A stretch of 23,572 nucleotides of DNA from Spartobacteria bacterium. Its GTDB lineage: Bacteria > Verrucomicrobiota > Verrucomicrobiia > Chthoniobacterales > UBA6821. The notes below the pieces were generated by a model, which worked only from the letters and a program-made list of their open reading frames with translations, had not been told where the DNA came from and made no database searches. Each line of letters starts with the position of its first letter. The stretch's first letter is position 1. Location: positions 1 through 23,572 of the forward strand of contig CANIBV010000011.1 in NCBI GenBank assembly GCA_947466005.1, written 5' to 3'. The position numbers and the translations under genes are program-made. Positions 15,735-22,986 of the stretch are shown piece by piece.

Positions 15735-16336
15735 GGTTTTTTGCGGGGCTTGGGAGCGGAGACAGCCTCCTCAGCCGCAGGGAGTGACTGCGGGAGCGAT
15801 GTGATGCGATTCATCGGGACAGGCTCACCCGCAGCAGTTGATGACTCTTGCTCGGACTCCAATTCGAGAACGCGGATCTTGTCCCGGAGAGTTGCCGCTT
15901 CCTCAAACAGCTCCTCCTTCACAGCCTTCACCAGACCCGCCTGCAGCACGGCTAGCTCCTGACTCCGACGACGCGCTGAGGCCAACTTCGCGGGCACCTT
16001 TCCGGTGTGGACGCTTCCGCGGTGCATGTTCTTGAGCATCCCGGAGAGTCCCTCGGCAAAGGCGTCGTAACAGGCACTGCATCCCAAGCGACCAGTTTTC
16101 TTGAAATCAGCCTGGGAGAATCCGCACACCGGGCATCGGATTCCCACCGGATTCTTCTCGATCTCCTGCGCGGCTCCCAAGCCCAGCAGAAGATCCGCCA
16201 AGGCAAATCCGGTCGGGTCGTTGACTCCCTTCTCCTTGGAGCACCCCTCGCAGAGATTCACCTTCTGCATCTTTCCTTCCACGATCTGCGTGAGAAAGAC
16301 GGTCGCCTCCTTGGATTTGCAGACATCACAGAACAT
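15731..16336 (-). CDS. mcsA: McsA-like zinc-finger activator of McsB (UVR domain)
   Basis: McsA is the zinc-binding partner that activates the McsB arginine kinase. The 201-residue product has four CxxC pairs (C3/C6, C29/C32, C68/C71, C86/C89), which would bind two metal ions. A C-terminal UvrB/C-type helical motif lies at about 132-160 (VKEELFEEAATLRDKI). An acidic to basic low-complexity tail ends KPRKKP. The ATG at 16334-16336, giving MFCDVCKSKEA, matches the family start; an in-frame TTG at 16364 is unlikely. There is no Shine-Dalgarno sequence (CACACCC precedes). It lies 26 bases after the aminotransferase gene and overlaps mcsB by 4 bases. Confidence 0.92.
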   Translation of the reverse strand: MFCDVCKSKEATVFLTQIVEGKMQKVNLCEGCSKEKGVNDPTGFALADLLLGLGAAQEIEKNPVGIRCPVCGFSQADFKKTGRLGCSACYDAFAEGLSGMLKNMHRGSVHTGKVPAKLASARRRSQELAVLQAGLVKAVKEELFEEAATLRDKIRVLELESEQESSTAAGEPVPMNRITSLPQSLPAAEEAVSAPKPRKKP

Positions 16337-16362
16337 GGGTGTGGGTGTAAAAAGGGTTGGTA

Positions 16363-17232
16363 TCAATAGATCGGCGTGCCTTCGGTCTGTGTCAACTCGT
16401 GGAATCGGGCAATCAGGCGCTGAGTGACTGGGCCGGGCTTACCGTCGCCGATCGGACGCTTATCGAGCTCCACGGCGGGAATGATCTCGGCAGCGGTACC
16501 GGTCAGGAAGCATTCGGCGGCCGTGTAGATATCGTAGCGGGTCATCTGCGGCTCGGATACCTCAAGACCAAGCTCATCGGCGATCTGGATGGCCACAGCG
16601 CGAGTGACTCCGGCGAGCGCTCCAGAGGAGATCGGCGGGGTAGTGATTAATCCATCGGAGACAATAAAGATATTGTCGCCGGTGCACTCGGCAACGAGAC
16701 CCTGCTCATTAAGCATCAGCCCCTCTCCGGCGCCGGCATGAGTGGCTTCGATCTTAGCCATGATATTGTTGAGGTAGTTGAGGGACTTCACCATCGGGCT
16801 TAACGCTCCGTGGGCAATGCGGCGCGTGGAGCAGGTCACAACCTTCAACCCCTTCTCATAGCTCTCGGCGGGATAAAGGGTGATCTTGGCAGCAATGATG
16901 ATGACAGTCGGCTTCGGGCAATGCTCAGGGCTCAGGCCCAGATTCCCCTTGCCTCGGGTCACCACAAGGCGGATGTAGCCATCCTTCAGTTCATTACGGC
17001 GGATCGTTTCGAGCAGAGCCTCGGTCATCGCGGCACGATCCAGCGGGATAACCATCCAGATCGCAGCCGCTGACTTGTAGAGTCGGTCAATGTGCTCCTC
17101 CAGACGGAAGACCTTGCCGTTGTAGAATCGGATCCCCTCGAACACGCCGTCTCCATAGAGAAGGCCGTGATCGAAGACCGAGATCTTGGCCTCGGACTCG
17201 GGATAGAAAGTGCCGTCGATATATATCTGCAT
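16363..17232 (-). CDS. ilvE: Class IV (branched-chain) aminotransferase
   Basis: This PLP enzyme of fold type IV would interconvert branched-chain 2-oxoacids and amino acids with glutamate. The 289-residue product shows the N-terminal FDHGLLYGDGVFEGIRFYNG (20-39), the conserved arginine in GYIRLVVTRG, and the PLP lysine in VKSLNYLNNIMAK. AECTGDNIFIV and LTGTAAEI, which bind cofactor phosphate, follow. Length and motifs fit IlvE; D-amino-acid aminotransferase and 4-amino-4-deoxychorismate lyase share the fold and cannot be fully excluded. The ATG at 17230-17232 lies only 11 bases after a candidate -10 box, so the message may be nearly leaderless. It appears to be the first gene of the mcsA-mcsB-clpC unit. 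Confidence 0.88.
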   Translation of the reverse strand: MQIYIDGTFYPESEAKISVFDHGLLYGDGVFEGIRFYNGKVFRLEEHIDRLYKSAAAIWMVIPLDRAAMTEALLETIRRNELKDGYIRLVVTRGKGNLGLSPEHCPKPTVIIIAAKITLYPAESYEKGLKVVTCSTRRIAHGALSPMVKSLNYLNNIMAKIEATHAGAGEGLMLNEQGLVAECTGDNIFIVSDGLITTPPISSGALAGVTRAVAIQIADELGLEVSEPQMTRYDIYTAAECFLTGTAAEIIPAVELDKRPIGDGKPGPVTQRLIARFHELTQTEGTPIY

Positions 17233-17243
17233 GACTAAAAGAG

Positions 17244-17271
17244 ATTATGCGGCGGGGCAGCTCAGTGAAAA
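17244..17271 (-). promoter_or_regulatory. Candidate promoter for the ilvE-mcsA-mcsB-clpC unit
   Basis: On the minus strand TTTTCA (17266-17271) and CATAAT (17244-17249) are 16 bases apart. CATAAT matches the -10 consensus at 5 of 6 positions. Transcription would begin about 5 bases before the ATG. No CtsR-like or CIRCE-like operator was seen in the 17233-17409 gap. Confidence 0.35.
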
Positions 17272-17409
17272 GTTGAATCGTTGAAGGGTTAAAAAAGGGG
17301 TCGGAGCTTGAGCCCAAATCGAGAGCCAAGGGGTCGTTCAGGTTTGATTGCCCGTCCGTTGCTAGGCAGCCGTTTTGGCAGGCCGCAGTGTTCAGTTTTT
17401 CCCGTTATC

Positions 17410-19329
17410 CTATCTCTCAAACATCGCCTCGATCGCCTTCGCGTACTTCTCCGCGATGACGTGGCGCTTGAGCTTGAAGGTCATGGTCAGCTCCTCCCCC
17501 ACTTCAAACGGCTTCTCTAGCATCTCGACTGCGGCGATCCGCTCGAAGGGCTTGAAGCCAGCCGCGGCCCCAACCAGACGCCTGACCTCTCCGACGATCA
17601 GTTCCTTGGTCTCCGGTTTTGAAGCAAGGGTCTCCAGATCCGACATGGTAATCCCGGCGGTCGCAAAGCCCGTGAGCGAGGGAACCACCAGTAGTCCGAG
17701 ATGCTTCTGGTCCTGACCCACGACCATGCATTGGTCGATCAGGGGTGACTCGAGCAACTTCGACTCGATCGGGAGCGGTTCCACATTCTCCCCGCCCAGC
17801 AGGACGATGGTCTCCTTGCATCGGCCGACGATCTTGATGCAGTCGTTGAAGGTCACGAGTCCTAGATCGCCGGTTGCCAGCCAACCGTCACGCAGCACCT
17901 GTGACGTCTTTTCGGGGTCCTTATGGTATCCCGACATCAACTGGGGGCCCCTGGCATGGATCTCTCCCCTCAAACCACGACCGAGATCACGACGGGAGGA
18001 ATCCGGATAGAGGATGGCACTGGTGACAGGATCAATAATGCGAAGTTCCGTTCCCGGGAAAGCCGGGCCGACCGTTCCGATGACCAGACGATCCCATGTC
18101 CTCACGGCCAGCACCGTGCCCGACTCAGTGAGGCCGTATCCCTCGAGAACGGGAATCCCTATGTCGTTGAAGAACTCGTCGACATGGGGCGGAAGTGCCC
18201 CTCCCCCCGAGATCGTTCCGCGGAAGCACCCTCCGACAATGGCGCGGAGTTTCTTCAGCACGATCGCGTCCAGAAGCAGGAATGGGAGGATGAAAAGCAG
18301 CCATAAGGAGGCATGAAACGCCCCTAGCGCGAGCGAGACCGGAAGGGAACGCCCCGTGGGATCGACTTTCCTCCCCCACAGGAAATCCTCAGCCCTGCGA
18401 ACGGCATGGGATGATAGTCGGGCCGAGTGAAAGAGCGCGCGACGGACCAGAGGAGCCTTTTGGATCGTGGAGAGGATCCTGTGGTGCAGCCCCTCCCAGA
18501 GTCGGGGGGCAGAGGCCATGATCGTTGGCCGCACCGACTTAAGATCATCACCCAGATGCCGCAGCGTCGTGTAGTAGGCGTGCAGACCACTTGCCACCGA
18601 GAGCATCTCGAATACCCTCTCGTAGATATGCCAGACGGGCAGAATCGAGAGCGTCCGATCTTTCGGTCCCAAGGCAAACGGAAGATTCTCTACCTGCGAC
18701 ATGATCGACGCATGGGAAAGCTGCACCCCCTTGGGGACCCCCGTGGTGCCCGAGGTGTAAATGATTGTGTAGAGATCCTCGGGACGCACTCCGGCGATCC
18801 GCTCCTCCACACGGCGATCTCCCTTCCCGCGCAACTCCTCACCGGCAATTTCCAGATCACGGAGCGCATGGACACCCTTGGCAACTGGGACACCCTCAGT
18901 CGATGTCATCAGGATGAAGTGACGCAGCCTCGGGAGGCGGTCGCGAACGGAGAGCACCTTTGCCAGGACGGTGGCATTCTCCACGAAGGCCACCTCCACA
19001 TCCGCATGAGTGAGGATGTAGGCGATTTCCTCCCCAGTCACATCAGCTGCCCGGGGGACATCGGCGGCTCCGCAGAACTGCACGGTGGCATCCGCGAGGA
19101 TCCACTCGAAACAGTTGTCGGAGAGGATCGCTAGATGCGTTCTAGCTTCAACCCCCAGCTCAATCAGCGCCGTGGCGAGAGCAATCGAACGGTCACGCCA
19201 GGCCCGGTAGCTAACGGAATAAAAAGTCCCGTCAGGTCGACGGGAGGAAAAGGCGGGGGAATCACCCCACCGATCCCCCGCCTCCGCAAAGAGGGAGGCG
19301 AGGTTCGGAGCGGAGATCCTGCCGGTCAT
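17410..19329 (-). CDS. Long-chain acyl-CoA synthetase (AMP-binding, FadD15-like)
   Basis: This ANL-superfamily enzyme would activate fatty acids with ATP and CoA. The 639-residue product carries the P-loop YTSGTTGVPKGV (191-202), LSILPVWHIYERVFE, an SGGGALPPHVDEFF stretch, EGYGLTES (396-403), a GDLG block with hinge residues and, near the C-terminus, the catalytic lysine region MTFKLKR. A strongly hydrophobic segment (about 330-358) suggests membrane attachment, as in the longer FACS type. Start is the ATG at 19327-19329; an upstream TTG is less likely. Acyl donors it makes could serve lipid synthesis, including the sphingolipid genes 9 kb away, but that link is inference. It follows the AT-hook gene by 36 bases. 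Confidence 0.88.
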   Translation of the reverse strand: MTGRISAPNLASLFAEAGDRWGDSPAFSSRRPDGTFYSVSYRAWRDRSIALATALIELGVEARTHLAILSDNCFEWILADATVQFCGAADVPRAADVTGEEIAYILTHADVEVAFVENATVLAKVLSVRDRLPRLRHFILMTSTEGVPVAKGVHALRDLEIAGEELRGKGDRRVEERIAGVRPEDLYTIIYTSGTTGVPKGVQLSHASIMSQVENLPFALGPKDRTLSILPVWHIYERVFEMLSVASGLHAYYTTLRHLGDDLKSVRPTIMASAPRLWEGLHHRILSTIQKAPLVRRALFHSARLSSHAVRRAEDFLWGRKVDPTGRSLPVSLALGAFHASLWLLFILPFLLLDAIVLKKLRAIVGGCFRGTISGGGALPPHVDEFFNDIGIPVLEGYGLTESGTVLAVRTWDRLVIGTVGPAFPGTELRIIDPVTSAILYPDSSRRDLGRGLRGEIHARGPQLMSGYHKDPEKTSQVLRDGWLATGDLGLVTFNDCIKIVGRCKETIVLLGGENVEPLPIESKLLESPLIDQCMVVGQDQKHLGLLVVPSLTGFATAGITMSDLETLASKPETKELIVGEVRRLVGAAAGFKPFERIAAVEMLEKPFEVGEELTMTFKLKRHVIAEKYAKAIEAMFER

Positions 19330-19365
19330 TGATACCAACGAGGTATTATTGACCGACCGGAGAAA

Positions 19366-19959
19366 TTAGAACGAGGCCGGCTCGGAAGGAGCGACGGGCG
19401 AGGAGTGGACCTCGGATGTCACTTCGGATCCGAAGTTTGAAGCAGCATGCGAAGCGGCAACCGGGGTGACTGCCTCCGGCACCACTCCTGTGGAAGCGAC
19501 TCCCTCCGCGAGATAGAGTCCCTCTTCGGACTTGCGAACGCCGGCCAGCTTGCCGATGCGGACGTAGAGGGTCTGGCGCGGGTTCTTGGCTGTCCAGATG
19601 TAGTTATCATGTTCAAGACCGATGAGGATCTCGTTGACCTTCATGGGGCGACCATAGCGCTCGAGCACCTTCACAACGGCTGGGGCGAGAGGGCCTGATG
19701 GAGATGCGGGGCGTGGACGGCCCGCCAGCTTGGAAGGGCTGCGGGTACCATCAAGAGCGAGTTTCTTTCCAGAACCAGGAGGGCGGCCGCGACGACGAGG
19801 CGTTTTGGCAACTTCCAGAAGCTGGCTCTTCATGGTCTCGGTGGCAGGAGGAAGCTGAAGGGTCGCGCCGAGGAGTTCGTGCAACTTCTGCTGAAGACGC
19901 TCGATTTTGGCGGCAATCTTCATTGCTTTCTTCAGGGTAAGGGAGTCAGGGATGGTCAT
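19366..19959 (-). CDS. AT-hook and winged-helix DNA-binding protein
   Basis: I do not recognise a named family for the whole 197-residue protein, but its parts are clear. An N-terminal predicted coiled coil (about 8-30, KKAMKIAAKIERLQQKLHEL) is followed by a canonical AT-hook RRRGRPPGSGKK (55-66) and a second GRPRP (80-84). A domain at 91-153 (VVKVLERYGRPMKVNEILIG, then IGKLAG and GLYL) resembles the HARE-HTH winged helix found in chromatin and restriction proteins. The last 45 residues are Ser/Ala/Pro-rich. A nucleoid-associated or regulatory role is likely (inference). It sits 27 bases after infA and 36 bases before the acyl-CoA synthetase. Start ATG at 19957-19959, no Shine-Dalgarno sequence. 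Confidence 0.75.
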   Translation of the reverse strand: MTIPDSLTLKKAMKIAAKIERLQQKLHELLGATLQLPPATETMKSQLLEVAKTPRRRGRPPGSGKKLALDGTRSPSKLAGRPRPASPSGPLAPAVVKVLERYGRPMKVNEILIGLEHDNYIWTAKNPRQTLYVRIGKLAGVRKSEEGLYLAEGVASTGVVPEAVTPVAASHAASNFGSEVTSEVHSSPVAPSEPASF

Positions 19960-19986
19960 GGTAGGTGATAGGGTGGTTGCTAATTG

Positions 19987-20205
19987 TTATGCCGTACGGA
20001 AGGTGATGCGTGCCTTGGTCAGGTCATAAGGGGACATTTCAACGGTCACCTTGTCACCCGGTACAATTCGGATGAAATGCTTGCGCATTTTGCCTGAAAT
20101 ATGGGCCAGCACCACGTGGCCGTTGCCGAGTTCGACACGAAACATCGTGCCTGGGAGGACCTCGACGACAACGCCTTCGGTGGTAATTGCTTCTTCTTTA
20201 GCCAT
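19987..20205 (-). CDS. infA: Translation initiation factor IF-1
   Basis: IF-1 occupies the ribosomal A site during initiation. The 72-residue product MAKEEAITTEGVVVEVLPG has the S1-like OB-fold blocks MFRVELGNGHVVLAHISGKM, RKHFIRIVPGDKVTVEMSPYDL and the terminal KARITFR, matching the family over its whole length. The ATG at 20203-20205 is used; the frame is open for three more codons. The gene is here apart from the ribosomal spc/alpha operon where it is often found, as the first gene ahead of an AT-hook protein. Confidence 0.97.
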   Translation of the reverse strand: MAKEEAITTEGVVVEVLPGTMFRVELGNGHVVLAHISGKMRKHFIRIVPGDKVTVEMSPYDLTKARITFRTA

Positions 20206-20305
20206 AAAGGTCAAAGTTAGTAGTTATTACCTCTATGACTGACAAGGAAAATCACTAAAAACACATCAAAAAAAGTGCCCATACGAGAAAGAACTTTAAC
20301 TTTTG

Positions 20306-20365
20306 ACGGCACTTGCCGCCCGGCAAGCCGTGCCGCCCCTTCAGGGCTACGACTACGTCGTAGTC
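20306..20365. other. Two hairpin-forming palindromes upstream of infA and the exonuclease-like gene
   Basis: ACGGC plus TTGCC (20306-20317) pair with GGCAA plus GCCGT (20322-20331) around a GCCC loop, with a 2-base bulge. A second palindrome GACTAC-GTC-GTAGTC lies at 20351-20365. They sit in the divergent 20206-20451 intergenic region. Neither is followed by a T-run. They could be REP-like elements or regulatory structures. The rest of the gap is A/T-rich DNA near infA that probably holds its promoter, with no box I would defend. Confidence 0.4.
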
Positions 20366-20451
20366 TACCGCGTCGCCTCCCAGCGACTTGGTTCACTCTC
20401 CACTTTGTAACCTTTTAACTTTTCACTCGGATGGGGTAGTATCCGTTCTCC

Positions 20452-21000
20452 ATGTCGGCCAAAAAAAACATCGTCTACTTCGATCTGGAAACCCAGCGCA
20501 CCGCCAACGACGTGGGGGGCTGGGACAAGAAAGCCGACATGGGAGTTTCCGTGGGTGTCACCTACAGCTCGGCGACGGAGACTTATGAGATCTTCACCGA
20601 GAAGCGCATTGGGGATCTTATCGAGCAACTTGGCCGCGCGGATCTCGTCGTCGGTTATAATAACCGCCGCTTCGACTACGAAGTCCTCATGGGCTACACC
20701 ATTCTGGATCTGCCCCACCACCTGCCGACACTCGATCTTCTGGAGGTCGTTGAGAAGGCCGCAGGTCACAGGCTCTCCCTCGATTCGATCGCCCAGGCCA
20801 CCCTTGGGGTGGGAAAGATCGCCGAAGGCCTTGATGCCATCCGCTGGTGGCGCGAGGGTAAGATGATGGAGATCGCGAAATACTGCTGTTTTGACGTGAA
20901 GGTAACGAAGCTCGTCCACGAGTACGCCATCCAGCACGGAGAACTCCATTACACGGACCGCTTCTCCCGCAAGCAGACACTCAAGATCGAACTGCCATGA
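20452..21000 (+). CDS. DEDDy-type 3'-5' exonuclease-like protein (RNase H fold)
   Basis: The 182-residue product carries all three exonuclease motifs. They are YFDLET (9-14, Asp11 and Glu13), GYNNRRFDYEVL (68-79, Asp75), and YCCFDVK (144-150), which has the YxxxD pattern of the DEDDy class. This is the DnaQ-like ribonuclease H fold found in the YprB group and fused to some helicases; here it stands alone. A nucleic-acid 3'-5' exonuclease is the reasonable call, DNA versus RNA undecided. The ATG at 20452-20454 has no convincing Shine-Dalgarno sequence. Its stop overlaps the next start by 4 bases (ATGA), so the two products are probably made together. Confidence 0.82.
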   Translation: MSAKKNIVYFDLETQRTANDVGGWDKKADMGVSVGVTYSSATETYEIFTEKRIGDLIEQLGRADLVVGYNNRRFDYEVLMGYTILDLPHHLPTLDLLEVVEKAAGHRLSLDSIAQATLGVGKIAEGLDAIRWWREGKMMEIAKYCCFDVKVTKLVHEYAIQHGELHYTDRFSRKQTLKIELP

Positions 21001-22307
21001 TCCAGCCGCTCGATACCTCCCGCAACAGCTGGCGACTACTCTGGCTCGATCTGGAAGAACCGGTTCCGAAAACCTCCATTGCTGCCACTGTTGGCGGAGA
21101 GATGGAATCCGTAGGCGAGTATTATCTGCCAACCTGCCTCCTCATCACCACTGCGGCAGGCAAGCCGATCTGCCCTCCCGAGATTTTGGAGGAACTGGAT
21201 CAATCGCGCGCCGAACAACTCCTAGGCCGCCTCTTCGAGGAACATGGTACACCCGACCGTCTCACCATTGCCGAGAGCGACGACTGGGACACCGAGGCAT
21301 GGCGCAGCTTTGCTCTGGATTGCAGTATCGAGATCGCCTTCGGTGCCTTCCCCTCGTCCAAACCAGGAGAGCTACTGCAGGTCGCCCGCAAGCTCTCCCA
21401 GCGATTGCAGGGGGAGGGATTTCACTCACCGAGCGCGGTGGCGCTTGGTCTCGTCGCCACCTCGCGCCGCCTCCGCTCTCCGGGCAAAAAGGCAGCCCAC
21501 CTACGCAAGGCGATCGAGCAGGATGCCGAGTGCGCCGTGGCGAGGGTCGAGCTTGCGGATTCTGATTATCAGGCCGCCCGCTGGAGCGAGTGCCGCAGAG
21601 GATATCAGGAAGTGGTGGAGCGCGAGGAGCGCAGGTTGCGCGGCGAGACTCCCGAGTGGTGGGGCGACACCGAGACACGCCCCTACCTTCGCGCCCTATA
21701 CGGAAGAGCCATGACTGAGTGGCATCAGGGCCGATTTTCAGAAACGGCCAAGGATCTTCAGCGCCTCCTAGGCCTCAATCCCTCCGACAACCAGGGCGTC
21801 CGTTTCCTGATCCCACTGGTCCACCTTCTCGGTGATGATGACCCAAAGGCACTGAAATCCCTCTCTGAGTATGACCTCAACTATCCCGATGACTCTCGTG
21901 AACCGGCCCTTCTCTTCGGGAAGGGCCTGGCGCTCTGGCGAGCGGGTGACGAGGTTGGAGCCCAGGAGGCCTACCAGGCCGCCATGCTCAAGAATCTCTA
22001 CATCGCTCCCCTCCTTCTGGATCTCCACACACCGCCGGAAGAAATCTGGCATCCCAATGATCGCTCCGAGATCGGCTACGCGCAGGACTTCATGCAGTCC
22101 TACGCCATCCTCTGGGACAGGGATCCGGCTGGGCTCCGCTTCCTGAGGGAAAGCGTCGCAGGGATCTGGCAGGTGCTGGAGCGTGTGATCTCGCTTCGTC
22201 AACAGATGAGCGAATGGCAAGACCAGCGCTACGACCGCAACTTCAAGGCCCGCTGGAAAGAAATGACCGACCTAGACGAATCACTTACGGGGGGTCCTGA
22301 AAGATAA
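20997..22307 (+). CDS. Tetratricopeptide-repeat protein of unknown function
   Basis: The 436-residue product has no signal peptide or obvious catalytic motif. The N-terminal 150 residues form an unassigned alpha/beta-looking domain with AAGKPICPPEIL and RLTIAESDDWD. From about 165 onward it is helical with TPR-like units: AVARVELADSDYQAARWSECRRGY, YGRAMTEWHQGRFSETAKDLQ, and LLGLNPSDNQGVRFLIP, the last a pattern common in prokaryotic TPR/SEC-C-associated proteins. FGKGLALWRAGDEVGAQEAYQ follows. It is translationally coupled to the exonuclease-like gene, suggesting a partner or scaffold role for it (inference). Confidence 0.7.
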   Translation: MIQPLDTSRNSWRLLWLDLEEPVPKTSIAATVGGEMESVGEYYLPTCLLITTAAGKPICPPEILEELDQSRAEQLLGRLFEEHGTPDRLTIAESDDWDTEAWRSFALDCSIEIAFGAFPSSKPGELLQVARKLSQRLQGEGFHSPSAVALGLVATSRRLRSPGKKAAHLRKAIEQDAECAVARVELADSDYQAARWSECRRGYQEVVEREERRLRGETPEWWGDTETRPYLRALYGRAMTEWHQGRFSETAKDLQRLLGLNPSDNQGVRFLIPLVHLLGDDDPKALKSLSEYDLNYPDDSREPALLFGKGLALWRAGDEVGAQEAYQAAMLKNLYIAPLLLDLHTPPEEIWHPNDRSEIGYAQDFMQSYAILWDRDPAGLRFLRESVAGIWQVLERVISLRQQMSEWQDQRYDRNFKARWKEMTDLDESLTGGPER

Positions 22308-22322
22308 CCGGATATCCGAGCC

Positions 22323-22494
22323 TTTAATCCGAACTCCGAAGATGAAAGAGATGAGTTGGCGTAAGATGGTGGCCGATAGGAGTTGCGGAGATTTCGAGGG
22401 CGTATCGATTGATACAGGCGAGGATCGACAAGACTTCTTTGCGGGCAGTAGATTGTGTCAAATCGCTCTCCTCAACTTCGGAGTTCGGGTTTAA
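22323..22494. repeat. 172-base element with inverted-repeat ends; contains dispersed repeat copy B
   Basis: The left end TTTAATCCGAACTCCGAAG (22323-22341) is the inverse of the right end CTTCGGAGTTCGGGTTTAA (22476-22494), with one indel and one or two changes. The stretch 22433-22489 is the second copy of the repeat at 10865-10921. It occupies the whole gap between the TPR gene and the lipoprotein gene. It encodes no protein I recognise. The layout is that of a MITE-like non-autonomous element or a decayed IS end. Confidence 0.6.
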
Positions 22495-22500
22495 TCCGCT

Positions 22501-22857
22501 TCAATAACGGAAGCTCGGTTTTGCGGGATTGGCAGGCTCTTGCGACGAAGGCTTCTGAGCAGCTGGTTGTGTGGAGGAAGGGGTCGGACTGATCGACTCG
22601 TTGGATACATAGCCGTTCTGCCCATCATAGATTCGTACGAAGCTGAATCCCAACTCCTTACGGAGAACCTCCACCTCGTCTCCCTTCGTGAGCGAGAGGT
22701 CGGGGCCACCACCCTGCGCCGGACCATTGTGGTAGAAAGGGGTGCGCTCCACCACCACGACCATCTTGGGACTATTGGTGGAGTTATACTCAATCGAACT
22801 GCAGGCCGTTACAAGCAACGTCAGGCAAATCACGAAAGATGGAAGGAGGAGGGGCAT
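22501..22857 (-). CDS. SH3-like domain lipoprotein
   Basis: The 118-residue product begins with a type II signal peptide: hydrophobic PLLLPSFVICLTLLVTAC with a LVTAC lipobox, so Cys19 would be lipidated. A short linker is followed by a bacterial SH3-like fold (about 32-88). There MVVVVERTPFY, LTKGDEVEVLRKELGFSFVRI and GYVSNESI match the usual strand pattern of SH3_3 domains that often bind the cell wall. The Pro/Ser/Gln-rich tail (89-118) is low complexity. It is transcribed in the same direction as the small ORF and glycosyltransferase to its right. Start ATG at 22855-22857, no Shine-Dalgarno sequence. Confidence 0.75.
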   Translation of the reverse strand: MPLLLPSFVICLTLLVTACSSIEYNSTNSPKMVVVVERTPFYHNGPAQGGGPDLSLTKGDEVEVLRKELGFSFVRIYDGQNGYVSNESISPTPSSTQPAAQKPSSQEPANPAKPSFRY

Positions 22858-22986
22858 AACTAATTCAGGGTATGCGTATGATGCAAAATGTCGAAGGTGC
22901 CAAGCGATAATTTATGAATTTTTCCTGCATTCATCCAACGCGACGCGCTGGGTTGAAATCCCGACCTCTGGACTCAGTGACTTATA

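Noticed and set aside
22947..22980. A GGGTTGAAATCCC stretch resembling a tRNA T-arm, as might be left by an integration site
   Set aside because: The loop has TTG instead of TTC, and no acceptor, D or anticodon arm could be drawn around it.
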